64,000 nucleotides of DNA from Neostethus bicornis. Its lineage: Eukaryota > Chordata > Actinopteri > Atheriniformes > Phallostethidae. The stretch's first letter is position 1. Each line of letters opens with the position of its first letter. A program made the translations under genes and the position numbers. The notes under the pieces are model-generated. The model was not told the origin of the DNA. It did no database searches and saw nothing but the letters and a program-made list of their open reading frames with translations. Shown here piece by piece: positions 35,681-48,900 of this stretch. The stretch spans positions 5,828,001-5,892,000 of the forward strand of contig LR738541.1 in the NCBI GenBank assembly GCA_902685375.1, given 5' to 3'.

Positions 35681-36819
35681 TCTGGCCTGATGCTTTTGTG
35701 AGGAAATAACTGGGGATCGATCCACACCAGGAGTCGGCCTGCCTATGACTGCAGCGGCCAAAACCACAGGGGTCTACCGAGCTCCAGGAGACACAGGCAC
35801 CCACAGAAGCCGTGTGGCTAAAGTGAGGCACCTGCACCACCCAGGCCAGTCAGACCCCTACAGAGAAGTATAGTTCCACCACAGTGAAGGGTGTGAGTTG
35901 TCGTCCAGATGTGGACCTTTTAGTGGTCAGATGTTATTATGATTCACTTAGAGCTTTCAAACATTGTTGCTACGGTAACCCACATTCTGCCTAGTACACT
36001 GCCAGCTGTCTTCAACAACGGCTGCTCCACCAAGCGGCTGTTCCATCTCTGTCTCTGCACCACCTAGCAGCTGTTCGGAAGCTGTTTGGAGCTTTTTCTT
36101 CAACTGCTTTGAGCTACTGGACACACGAATGTTCCCAGCAGGTGAATAATAAAGTGTTCTGTATGTGTAACAAGATCATACAAATATGAGAAATTAGGAC
36201 CATACGATATGATGTTACAATGATCACATACAATACATACATGATTTAACATGTTGTAAAATCATAATATTTCTTCTTCAAGAAAAGTCCTGTTTGCTTC
36301 AGACAGTTTGTTTTCTAAACCTCAGCTCATCATTTTCATCTCTGAGCTCTAACACAAATATGTCACTGGTATTTCAGTTTTTCTGAGCCACAGAAGAAAA
36401 AGCCACAGAACAGAAGGAGGAGGACAAATTTCAAGTTCTTATTGGATGTGAAACTTTTCAGGCTCTTTCTAGTTGGCTGAACACGTGTGCAGGGAATCCC
36501 TCATTGTACCCTCTCCCTGCCTTCCTCCACTCTCAGGTAGTCCCAAAATCCTAATTCACTGGAAATATGATAGGCCTTCTCTGATTAGGGACAATCTGGA
36601 GATGTTTAGTGGTATTTCCATGAAGATCAGACCAGGATTGTGTCACTGCTCAGGAGAAAAAAACTGGTTTTCTTTCACCAACATGTTGAAGCAGAACTTA
36701 GGTGAAGAAATCTCCTCTGTTAATGTAGTAGAAGGTGTAGCACATCTGGGATCAAGTAGGAGAAACTTGTTGTTAGTTCAAGTGAACAAATAGAAAAGAG
36801 AGAGGAGGTATTAGTAGAC

Positions 36820-36942
36820 GGCAGCGGGGCGACTGTGGGCGGGGAGAGAGGAAGTGTGGTCGACAGGAGAGGAATTTAAAGTCTCATTGTTCTGAAAGAG
36901 GAGAAGCAGAACGAGCCGAGGAGCAGAGGGACGCTGGATAAC
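36820..36942 (+). promoter_or_regulatory. lmcd1: Probable lmcd1 promoter and 5' UTR
   Basis: Directly upstream of the start codon are a GC box GGGCGGGG (36838-36845), an ETS-like GAGGAAGTG and a TATA-like ATTTAAA (36874-36880), followed by purine-rich sequence to the ATG. Position and motifs only. Confidence 0.55.
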
Positions 36943-39900
36943 ATGGACCTGAGCTCAGTCATGGAAAAGGTAGAAACATCTGCATGTGGTCAGGGGTCAG
37001 AAGTCATGATGTGATGTAATATTTCTTAGAGGTAAAGTTTTATTTTAAAAAATGAGCCTATCTTTAAAAGAGAATTAAATCTTTAGAGGCATCTCTTGTT
37101 TTTACAGACCTGATTAAACATTTTAAAATTTCATACACAAAGCTTGTATTTGGGTGTATTTAAGGTGAATTTAAAAAAACTTGTACAACTATAAACTTCT
37201 ATTTTCTAACCAGGAATGAATAAAAAGAAATGGGCCTTTTTTAAAAGCAACATGTCAAAGACTAAAAAGAAAAAAAAAAAGTACTTCTGTCAGAGGAGTA
37301 AAAATCTGGATGGAACTCACTGAAGATGTTTAAAGTTGTACAAATTCCTGATAGAAAATCATAAAAATGCAGCATCATTTGCTCAAATATGCTCAAAGAA
37401 AAACGTAACCTCAATATGCCTTCTGTCAATGATTATTGTGAGATTAGTGGGGGGAGTTTTTCATGTGTTGCCTTTATTTTTTTATTTTTTTCATTTTTGT
37501 TGTTAGCCCTGAATCTAATGGTCTATTTGTTTACTTCAATTTGATTTATATTAAAATTTGTAATGAAAACTGGTAAAAAAAAAAAAAAAAAAGAAGAAAC
37601 CTAAATAAGTGCCGAGAGTAAAAATAAAGTTGCAACAAAATGTAGTAATGAAGTTCTATTTTTATGTTGTTAGTGTGTATCGAGCCACTTGGTACAAATA
37701 TCACCAACAGTTGAACAGAGATTAAATTTAATATTTAATCTATTCATCCCTCACCGGGAAAATTTATGTGCTGCACTCCTACACTGCAGCAGGCTGCCTA
37801 CGACAGCACCAAAGGTGGTTTAGTTGTCTTCTCCAAGGACCCTAGATGTGCATTCAGTGGAATGTGAACCCGCAAACTTCCGGTCTGCAGGTGAACGCTC
37901 TAACCCCAGCCCTCCCAATTTAACGCAATAAATAACATCTATCAGACATATTTATTGTCATGGAAATACGAGTGGGCAAAAACCCACAAAAAAGGTGAAT
38001 GGCAAACGCACACAAGGCAAATGAAATTAATAACACTGGTATTGTTTGGTGAAAAGACTTGCTTCTTTGTTCAAATTTAAAAAGAAAACAATCAAAAAGT
38101 AATTTTTTCTGATTTTTCAGAGGAGGAAAATCCTTTCAGTTTTTAAAAAGTGAAAATGATTCTATTTTTTGGACTTTACTTTTCTTCTTAATCTGTTAGT
38201 GAAAGATAAATTGTCCAATCTCGAAATGAAAAGACAGTAAATAGTTCCAGATTGAATGGACGTGATTAAACACTCATCCAACTGTCTGTCTGAACAACTT
38301 TTAATACACATTATACTTTTTTACAGATAAACTATTTAGAAATGAGAGAAATGATAATTTATTTTTAGGGATATATGGTCAAATGAGTACTTGGTATGAA
38401 TGTAGAGCTCATTAAAATAATAAAGGTTTTGAATCTCCTCTGGGATTTCTATGGTATCACTTTACTGGATCATTCTGGAATATGGCTGCATCTCTGTCCA
38501 GAGGTCAGAATGATTCTGGACTGATAACCTGACAGATTAGTCACACCTGTTGAATGTTTGATCCCTGGATTTATGAAAAAATTTCCAGCAGCAGAATGAA
38601 AATAGCTCAACACGTGTACACACTGTTCATGGTCATACGTATATAAATATACCAAGATGCAGTCCAACGACAGGAAATGATCAAAGCAGTTAAAAAGATG
38701 TACAGTTTATCAATGTCACCGATAAATGTAGATTATTCTCAATCATATCTACGTACAGATAAAAATAAATTAAAATGGGAGAGAGATGGACAAATAGACA
38801 GAAAGTTGGTTTGACGAATGGATGAGCTTTCCCAGACTGATGGTTTGGTCCAGGAATCGCCACTGCAAGTCAGTTTCTTCCATCTAACCCTATCCCCTGC
38901 CTCTTCTTTGGTCACACCAACTATCTTCATGTCTTCCTTCACTGTATCCATGAACCTCCTCTTTGGTCTTCCTCTAGGCCTCTTGCCTGGTGGTTCCAAA
39001 CCCAGCATCCTGTGGTCCTCATTTCATCTCTTGTTCTTCTAAAGTGTCCCCAGTTACCTTTCATTTCCATCCTCTGGGATTTTATTTTTTAGATATAGCT
39101 GTGGAGCAAGGTGAGCTGATATTTAATTGACAGTCCTTTGTCCATCCTGTACATCAGGTTTTCAGGTTTCTTCTTTTTCCCCACTGTCGAGCTTTTTTTT
39201 TTTTCACTGAGAGGGAGGCTCTCAAACTCACAAACTCTGTGAGTTTGTTTAGTTGGTTCAAGATTCCGCTATTGCTAATCTTAAAACTGACGTTGTGTAT
39301 TTTTGTTCAAGTTACGACGTGAACCATGTGAGAAAACCGTGATGAGGTATAAGGCTACTGTAATGTCTTGTGTTTTGCACTTCCTGTTTTATTTTGTAAA
39401 CGAACTTTCCTCTTGTTTCATGTTTGTTACTTCCTGCCTAGTGTGTTTCCCACAGCTGTGTATGTCTAATTATCCCTCATTGTTTCCACCTGAGTTCCCC
39501 TTCCTTCTGTGTTAAATAGTCCTTGTCTCCCCTTGTCCTGTGTCAGAGTGTTTTGGATTATGTTCATGATTGGCCTGTTGGATTAAACCTTTGTAAAGAT
39601 CTCTGCATCTGAGTCCTACTTATTGTTGGTTCCTGACAGCTACACAAATAAAATTGAAATTGAATGGTTGATTAGGGCTGGTTGGCACTGTGGCTTCAAA
39701 CCAAGAAGAAGGTTGGAGGTCCAAGTCCCAGGATCTCCAACCTGGGTCCAAGTCCCAGGTGGGGCAAGCTTTGAATCAATTACCATTCTGTGTGCACATT
39801 CTCCTCATGTAAGGGTGGGTTTTCTCCAGGTTCTCTGGTTTGCTCCGACCCCCAAAAAAACATGCATGTTGGGTTGATTGGTCTCTAGGAATTAGTGTGC

Positions 39901-42900
39901 ATTTTAATCTGTCTTTCCTTATATTTGGCCCAACAAGTTAAAGCACAACATAAGTCATTTCTTAATCACTTGGCTCATGTAATTATAAATAATCCATTCT
40001 AACAGATTTTAAGGCTGTAAAAGAATCTATTTCATAGTTAAACAGGGACTCTAAAACCTTTCTTCTTCCTAAAAACAGGAAACAAGGAAAATTAGAGTGA
40101 TATGAAGGCAGTGATGTCATGCCTCTTATCTCACACTATTTCCTGCACTTTGTATTTCACATAGCTGACATATTCTAAATAACTGGGTTTAATTTTGTAT
40201 GAGTCTGATCCACCTACAGCATACTGGTCTTATCTGGCCCCTAAATATAGAACTGCATCATATTTTCCTCAGAAAGCACATTCCGCTTTGTTAGTGTAAA
40301 AACTGAAATTCTCTTTCACAGTGATTAATAAGTCTGACTTTTGTTGCTGTTTCTTATTTTAGAAAGTGACTTAGAGCAAAAAGAATCCAAAAAATCAGTC
40401 ATTTATGAAATTATTTGATTAAATAAAGAACAACTATCTAAAGAATTCAGCAAATCAAAAATGGATGTGCATTTTCTTTTAGTGTACTACGTAATGATTA
40501 AAAACGGACACACTAGCTGATATTGAAAGTATCTGTAATGACTGTGAATGATAATTAATGTATTCTTTATTGATCCCTCAACGGGAAAATTTGTGTGCTG
40601 CTTTACACTGCAGCAGGCTGCTACCTGCATTAACGGCGCCAATGGTGGGAGAAACAGGGGGTTAAGGGTCTTCTCCAAGGATCCTTGACTCGAACTCAGT
40701 GGGAATCAAATTTGCAAATTTCCGCTCTACCACTGAGCCATCGCCTCCCCCAATAAAATGACTGATGAAAAAAAAACAGTCATTAAATACAACCAAATAC
40801 AAATTCCACCACTAAAAAAGCTAAAAAGTCATTTATTTACATTAAATAAAAATAAATCCCGCCCCGTCCCATCATCTTCCGCTTGTTCCGGGGTCGGGTC
40901 GTGGGGGCAACAGCCTCAAATGGGCAGCCCAGGCCTCTCTCTCCCCGGCTGCATCCTCTAGCTCACCTGGAAGGATCCCAAGTCGTTCCCCGGCCAGCCG
41001 TGAGACATAGTCTCTCCAGCGGGTCCGGGGTCTGCCCCTTGGCCTCCTCCTGGTGGGACGTGCTCGAAACACCCCGCCCGCGAGGCGCTCTCGGGGCATC
41101 CTGACCAGATGCCCGAACCACCCCATCTGGCTCCTCTCGACCTGGAGGAGGAGCGGCTCGACACCGAGCTCCTCCCGGACGGCAGAGCTCCTCACCCGAT
41201 CTCTGAGTGAGAGCCCAGCCACCCTCCGCAAGGTGGCTCTCACTTCATTTAAAAATAAATGAAGAGATTAAATTTAAATACATTATTCTCCTTTACTTTT
41301 TGTTTTTTTTTAAATGATTAATAAATATAAAAAACTGGATATTTGTTGCACGTTGTTCCCGATTTTCTCGATGGGTGTACAGAAGCTAAATAATTCCTCA
41401 GCTGTTTCTGTCCGAGCACTCATCAAGTTGACCTTCTAACAACGAGCGAGTCATGTTCTGTTGTTGTGCCATGCTCTTGTTTCACACCTCTAATTCACTC
41501 ATCTGTCTGCGGTCATTGTAATGACACTTCAATGCTTCTGTTTATAACTTCTGATCCATCACATGGCTTCAGAATTAAACCCGTTAGCAACACAAAAGAA
41601 TAAAAACACAAACACAAAACAGAAAGCTTCAGATCTTTTGCGTTAGAGAAAAAAACTAAAAAAACAAGAAGTAAGATTTGCATGTTCCGTCATCTTCCGC
41701 TTGTTCTGGGGTCGGGTCGCGGGGGCAACAGCCTCAAGCGGGCAGCCCAGGCCTCTCTCTCCCCGGCTGCATCCTCCAGCTCACCTGGAAGGATCCCAAG
41801 TCGTTCCCCGGCCAGCTGTGAGACATAGTTTCTCCAGCCGGTCCGGGGTCTGCCCCTTGGTCTCCTCCGGTGGGACGTGCCCAAAACACCTTGCCCGCGA
41901 GGCGTTCGGGGGGCATCCTGACCAGATGCCCGAACCACCCCATCTGGCTCCTCTTGACCTGGAAGAGTAGCGACTCGATACCGAGCTCCTCCCAGATGGC
42001 AGAGCTCCTCACCCGATCTCTGAGTGAGAGCCCAACCACCCTGCGGAGGAAGTTTATTTATTTTCCAAAACATCTTTACCAACAAGGGGTCACACTCGGT
42101 CTTATTCCAGCCAGTTAACAGGCAAGAGGCAGGGTGCACACTTGTCAGATCACCAATCTACCTCACCAAGTTGCTCAATTCGTCCTTGGTGACATCACAA
42201 TGTCACTTAGTCAAATGTGCACAACATAAAAAGTAGACCCACATCGGCTGCTGTGGTCGCCAACCAGTAGCGGTAGTTCTATATTCAAACTCTGGTAGAA
42301 GAGACCATGCCTGAGCATCTTTCGTGCCTCATCCTTACCCCACTACCCTTTAAAATACACACAATACAAAATCTGACTGGAAAATTGTTTACAAAGTTGT
42401 AAAGTCTTGTGTGTTTACATCTATGGTTGCTCAGGTTAGAACCATGGGAGTGTGGCGGAGGGGTGAAGTATCTCATACGTATTTAAAGGGAGCAGCACAA
42501 AATAAGACATGGTTTTTCAGTACTTGGTCCAAAAGTGACAGATGGTAATAAGATCACAAAAGTATGAGAAATTAAGACCAAAAGACATGACGTTACAGTT
42601 ATCATATACTACAAAACAATGCGTTAACAATGCACAATCATATTCAGCATCAAACTTTAAACTTTTTTTAATAAAAGTGCTTGTTTCTGTTCAGGGGTTG
42701 GCCTTTTCTTTACATAATAGGACCCTTTGTGGCCCATGACTCAAAAAGTCTGAATTAGATAAACAAGAAAAGTTTCTTTTGAGAATTTCTCAGTGGGTGT
42801 GGAAGGACCAGAAAGAATTACAGACACATACAGGAAGGATAGATGATCTCACCACTGACCCTCCCAATGACATCATTATATCCTCTGCTCAGCTTCAAAC

Positions 42901-45900
42901 TGTCTCTTTTGTTAGAATTACTTTAGAAATGTATCCATCCTTCTCTTCAGTAAATAATTTAAGTGAAAACCCTCTTTTCAGCTAATCCCATCGCTTCGCT
43001 GCTGCATAGTAACCATTGGAGTAAACCATCCTGACAGCTAGATTTGTATACATCTGAACAGAGTTTTGGCATTGAGTGCATTTTTGGCAAGTCAATTCTT
43101 TCTGATTCACCCTGAGGCCAATTTTTTATGCTTTAAATGTGATTTGAGATCAAGAGATGGCAGAGAGGGCATTGTTGTAACAGTGTGTCAAAACAGATAT
43201 GGATAAATGATGTGTGAGATGACTTTGGTGGGATAACGAACGGCTAAAACAAGCTCCTGCGCTTTGTCTGTCTGTCGCCAGATCTTAGTGGCTTGTATCC
43301 TCCGGTGGGACAGCATATAAATATACATACATATCAAATGTAATAGATTACACATATGATCCCAGGGTGAAAGGAGTTGAGGAAGGTTAGAGGACATTTG
43401 AACCAGGGAGGATTAAAAAGAATTGAAAAAAAGAAGAGGAAGGCCCTAGAAGAAAGAAAAAACAAGACTATTGTTTTAGAAGAAGCATGAATCCAAAGTT
43501 GTCTTACTATTGGACGAATCTTTTCTCCAACACAACTGAAGCTGATAAAGCTTTCCATTAACACAGGATCCAGGATGTGGTAATGAACTTCTTATAGAAT
43601 AGTGTTTCATGCAAAACCAATTTTTTAGAGGTTTATAACACGTAACATCAATGGAGAGTGTGGAAAAGGGGTGAAGAAGCATGTGCAAGCAGGCTGGAAA
43701 GGGTGGAGAAAAGTATAAGGTGTGATGTGTTATAGAAGAGTTTCAGCTAAAATGAAAAGGAAAGTGTACAAAACCGTGGTGAGACCGGCCATGCTGATTG
43801 GTCTAGAGACAGTGGCACTGAGAAAAGACAGGAAACAGAGATGGAGGTAGCAGAGATGAAGATGCTGAGGATCTCTCTGGGAGTGACCAGGATGTAAAGG
43901 ATCAGAGGAACAGCACATGTTAGAGGTTTTGGAGATAAAGTCAGAGAGACCAGACTGAGATGGTTTGGACATGTGCAGAGAGAGAGAGAGTACATCGGAA
44001 GAAGGATGCTGGGTTTGGAACCACCAGGAAAGAGGACTAGAGGAAGACCAAAGAGGAGGTTCATGGATACAGTGAAGGAAGACATGAAGATAGTTGGCGT
44101 GACCAAAGAGGATGCAGCAGATAGGGTTAGATGGAAGAAACTGGGTCTTGTGACGACCCTTGAACGGAAATGCCGAAAGAAGGAGAAGAACATTGGTTTT
44201 CTATTTCATTCAATAATGTTTGAGTAATTTTGTTTTGTTAATCCAGTATTTAAATACTTTTCATATGCCACATTCTTTACAGTGCATTTTGTTCTTCACT
44301 ACGCCCGACCTCAGACGCAAACAGGAAGTCCCTCCTTTTACCAGAACGTACCATAATTATGCAAATAGATCTGCGGCATCAAAGAAAATTTACTAAAGCA
44401 AAAAGCCAGGGGAGCGGGGTATTCACTGTCAAGAATAGAAGCAAATTGAATAAATGTATTAATAATTTCAGCAAATATCACATTTTTTAGCTAACAAAAG
44501 ACTTCAAGCTTACAATTTTTTACCAAATTATAATGCAAATGGATTCAAGCATCATCAAGATTATGATCGTCTTCAGAATCTCAGCGTTTTGGATTTCCAG
44601 ATTTTTTTTTTTCCAGAATGAATTTTTCCAGACTTTTGTGATAATCATTAGTTCAGCTGAGTCCAATCGAAGAAAAAAAAAAACCTTGTAAAAGTGGTTT
44701 CACATCATGAAGCAGATCAATATTTTCATCAATTTGGAAAAGAAAAACAATCTCTCTTGCTGGAAAAAAAAAAGGTGGATGAAAACATGTCGTTTATCAC
44801 AGAAAGATTTAAACAGATTTCTGTTATTCAGTCCACACTGTGCCCTGGAGATAAAGACATAATGAGGTGTGATTCTGTCAGACAAATATGCAGCTGCTAA
44901 AATGACATTACAAACAGCAGACATGAAGTGTGGAGGATCCTCCAGAGGTTTACAATTCTGCAGAAACAAAAAAAACTCCTTGGGTGAGGAGTTCTGCCAT
45001 CCGGGAGGAGTTTGGTGTTGAGCCGCTCCTCCTCCAGGTGGAGAGAAGCCAAATGTGTTGATTTGGGCACCTAGTAAGAATACCTCCCGAGCGCCTCACT
45101 GGTGAGGTGTTTCGGGCACGTCCCACCAGGAGGAGTCCAAGACGCAGACCCCGGGCCCTCTGGAGAGACTATGTCTCACAGCAGGCTGGGGAACAACTCG
45201 GGAGCTGGGGCGAGAGAAGCCTGGGCTTCCCGTCTGAGACTGTTGCCCCCGCGATCTGGCCCTGGATAAGCAGAAGTTGATGGATCAGAACAAAAAAAAG
45301 CTCATCTGGATATTAATTTAACACTCATCAATGTACACTATGAGATTAAAAAATGACCATACACCCTCTTCTACAGTTATTCAATCTCTCTTACGACTTC
45401 TTTGTAAGTCTTAAATGGGTATTTAGACATGAGAAGCCAGAGTAACAAGAATTCTGTACATTTAGTGACGAAAAAATTTGACAAGCAGATGCTGAAACCA
45501 AGTGTGTAAAATGTTTAACTTCTGAATGCCATGACAACCAACAAAATACTTGCTTGCTTGTTAATCGCAGCTTTTGCGTTTTTTTTTCTTGTGAAAAAAC
45601 TTAACTAAGACATTATAATTTTAAACTGAAGACAAATTCATCTTATATGTCCTTGCAGATGTCAGTGAAATCAGGAGGTGCTGGAGGAGGAGCAGCAAAA
45701 TGTCTCCAATGTAAAGAGAGCTGCTCTGGATATCAGCCACATTCTTGGAGGTACACCAGGGGCTTTTCCCCTCTTTTTACTGCTTCAAATGGAAAAACAA
45801 ATCAATGTAAAGTTGTTGCAGTTTCAATACATAGTATCTGGATTTTTGCTCAGAGAGAGAAACGATTTGTTTTTTTCTGATCGTTCATTAGCTTCACAGA

Positions 45901-48900
45901 AGTTTCTGGTTCAAACAAAACGGAATCAATTACTGGAACTTGGCTTTTAAAAGTTTTGATGTTTTTGAAAACTGGTTTTAATAATTTCTATTCAATTCAA
46001 TTTTATTTGTATAGCCCAAAACCACAGAATGTCCGTCTCAATGGGCTTCACAAGAAAAAGAGGAATGTATTAACACAAATACACAGCAAGAAAAATAACT
46101 AACAAATGCTAACTAAACAAGACTAGCACATTTATGCCCTTAGACTCTCCTTCATGGTGAGGAAAAACTCCTAAAAAACCCATCAATTTCTGATAATTTT
46201 GCTGCTTTTAATAATTGGTGATTAATGACAAAAAGAACTTAGAATTTGCAGCTTGTTTGACTTTTTACGTAAAAAAATCGCAATAAGACAAATTTACAAA
46301 CCAATCAATTATAAACAAGAACCACGAGATTTTAACGAGATAGAACTTCTTTGTTGAATCAGATTTTAAAGCTTTAGGTCTGAATCAGAAACTAAATTCA
46401 ATAAATCAAGGTATTTGGAGCAAATAAAAGAAAAATAAAACTGCTCTGTAAAAAATATAGAAACAAAGATATTAGTTCACAACATGTTCCTGCCTGCCCT
46501 TTAAATTATGACCTCCACTTTTGTGACCTTGACTTTTGATTGCAAACCTGATAAGAAAATGTGATCATTTTTTGTTGTTAATCAAAACATAATGTAAACA
46601 AGATCTCTTCTCTTCTCTGTTAAATCATCTAGAAAATCTTGTGTGGTATGTGGCTGTAACCGTCGGGACCACGCGCTAGGAAATGACCAAGAGGATGATC
46701 AACAAATGGGACGCCTGCTTGCAGACTCACCCTGCTCTCATTTGACAACAAAGGTCAAAGGAGGCGGCGGTCTTCGCATGTACAAAAGAAACCGAATGAT
46801 TGTGACCAATCCGGTGGTCTCACGCAAAGATCCGACGTTCAACACGACGACGTATGACTGGGCGCCGGCCGGAACCAGCCAGAAACTGGTGAGAAAACTC
46901 CTGCTTTGCAACTTTTTGTGAACACAAACCAGCAGATTAGATTGTTTCAGAGTTGCTGGTTTGAGATGACTTGTCAGGGTTGGGCTTATGAATATCCTTT
47001 GGGGAAAAAAATGGTCGACTATTCCCACAAAATCTCTTCTAATTCCAGAAAACATCATTCCTCTTGAGTGAAAGCTGCAAAAAATAAAGCACCATCATAA
47101 CTATTTGGGATAGGTCGCTCAGTTCCACGTGTGACTCAATGAGTACATTGTAGGTTAAGCAAAAAACTACAATGCGTTTATGTTTAAAACCAGAAACTTC
47201 TTCCATGTGTGCGTGATCTAGTTCATTTTGTTTCAGTTTTAACTGTCTGGTCCCGATCAGAAACAGGCCCGAGTATGTTTTAGATTCTACAGCCCATAAT
47301 TACAGTGATGACAGACATAACTGTGGCTGAGCTTGTAGAGACAGATCCAACTCCACCACATGTTCCTAAAAAAGTTATGTTAGCCAGCAGCTTGTTAGCA
47401 TGAGCTGTCTCAGACGTTCAGTCATTGTCTATGCCTGATCTGCGATGTGTCACTGAAACCACCTGGAATGAGAAACTCAGGATAACATCACCTAATCAAA
47501 GAAGGTAAAGTGGTAAAATAATCGTACAGTCATCTTCCACTTCATCCAGTGTGACAAAGGTGTCAGAGCCTGTGCAGGGAAACTCAGACTTCCCTCATCA
47601 TGGCTACATCTTCCAGTTCACCTCAACGCATTCCTGTGTCGGCTGTGAGACAGTGTCTCCAACGGGTCCTCAGTGAGGCCTGCAAAAGGCATCCTAAGCA
47701 GATGCTCGAACCACGCTATCTGGCTTATCTGGACCTCTAGGAGCCCCGCCTTTAGTCCGAGCTGCTCCTAAATGGCATAGCTGCTCACACCATCTCTGAG
47801 TGAGACCCCAAGATGAGCTGATCAAAGAAACAAACAAGTTGATAGATTACGGATTGACCTCTACAAATTCATCGCTTTAGTAGCTGAAGTACCCCCCTGC
47901 AGGGGGTACTTCACCCTTTGCTGGTCAAGAAGCATGGTCTCTGATTTGGAGGTGATTTGGAGGTGCTAATGCTGAGCCCAGCCGCTTAATACTCAGTAGC
48001 AAATTGATCGAACAAACGTTGGACATCACGGCCCAATGAAGCCAATAGGACCACGTCATCTGCAAAAAAAAAGGGCCCTAATTCCAGTATCACCGATTCA
48101 GATCCCCCACCACCTCAGCTGCATTAAAAAATTCCAATCAACAAAATTCATTAACTTTGGGGACAAACTTCAGCCTTGGTGGACTTGTCATCGGCAATGT
48201 TTACCAAGCATTGGCACGGGCCATTCAGAGACTGCCAAGTCCAAAAAGAAGTACTGGAGTACTGGACTTGCCCCTTGCAAGTCAGAGACAGAGTTTACGT
48301 ATCTCAGGGTCAGGGAGAAGGGTGGAGCGGGAGATTGACAGACTTATCGATGCAGCATCTCTAATAATTAGGATGGTGCATTGGTCTGTCATGGTGAAGA
48401 AAGAACTGAGCCAAAAGGTGAAGCTCTGGATTTACAAGTCGATCTACTCTCCTATCCTCACCATGGTAATCAGCTGTGGGTGGTGACCGAAAAAACAAGA
48501 TCCTGGATACAAGCGGCTGAAATGAGTTTTCTTTGCAGGGTAGCTGGGCTCTTGCTTACCGATAGAGTGGCGTGGCCTGCTGTCTGGAATAGAGCTATTA
48601 CTAGAGATAAGCTAGATTGGGTGCTGGAGAGAGTATGTCCCACAGTTGGCTAGGGAATGTTTTGGGATCCTCCCTGATGAGATATAGGGTGTAGCAGAGA
48701 AGGAGGAGTCTGGGATTGTTGCTGAGGCTGTTACTCTTGCAATAGTATGATGCAAATACTTGTTAGCTGCATCCTTTGTGATAGAATCTGAAAAGAAGTA
48801 ACCACACCTAAAGCCTCTTTCCTCTCCTGTAGGCCATGCAGTACATGGAGCTCCTTCCGGAGAATCAACAGCCCGTCTCAGGTACCGCCGGAGCCCTGGA

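Larger units (their letters stand above)
34470..36815. other. mcm2-lmcd1 intergenic DNA
   Basis: Apart from the TG microsatellite and hairpin listed separately, it holds a short LINE-tail-like piece (34885-34945, caaatcaaattttatttgtaaagc) and a possible LTR- or promoter-like repeat at 35190-35450 (tataaaagg, later aataaa). I see no exon. Confidence 0.4.
36970..45658 (+). other. lmcd1: lmcd1 intron 1
   Basis: 8.7 kb with donor GTAGAA and acceptor TCCTTGCAG. It is filled with the repeats listed separately. The remaining parts (37000-37700, 37950-38800, 39930-40550, 42060-43640, 44200-44980, 45300-45650) show nothing I can name. Confidence 0.7.

Noticed and set aside
39360..39645. Solo LTR
   Set aside because: Begins and ends with TG/CA-like words, but there is no clear target duplication or paired LTR, so it is only listed as an unclassified repeat.
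40872..41243. 123-codon ORF as a conserved small protein
   Set aside because: The same residues (RSSAVREEL, GRPRTRWRDYVSRLA) recur at many sites. It is a LINE fragment.
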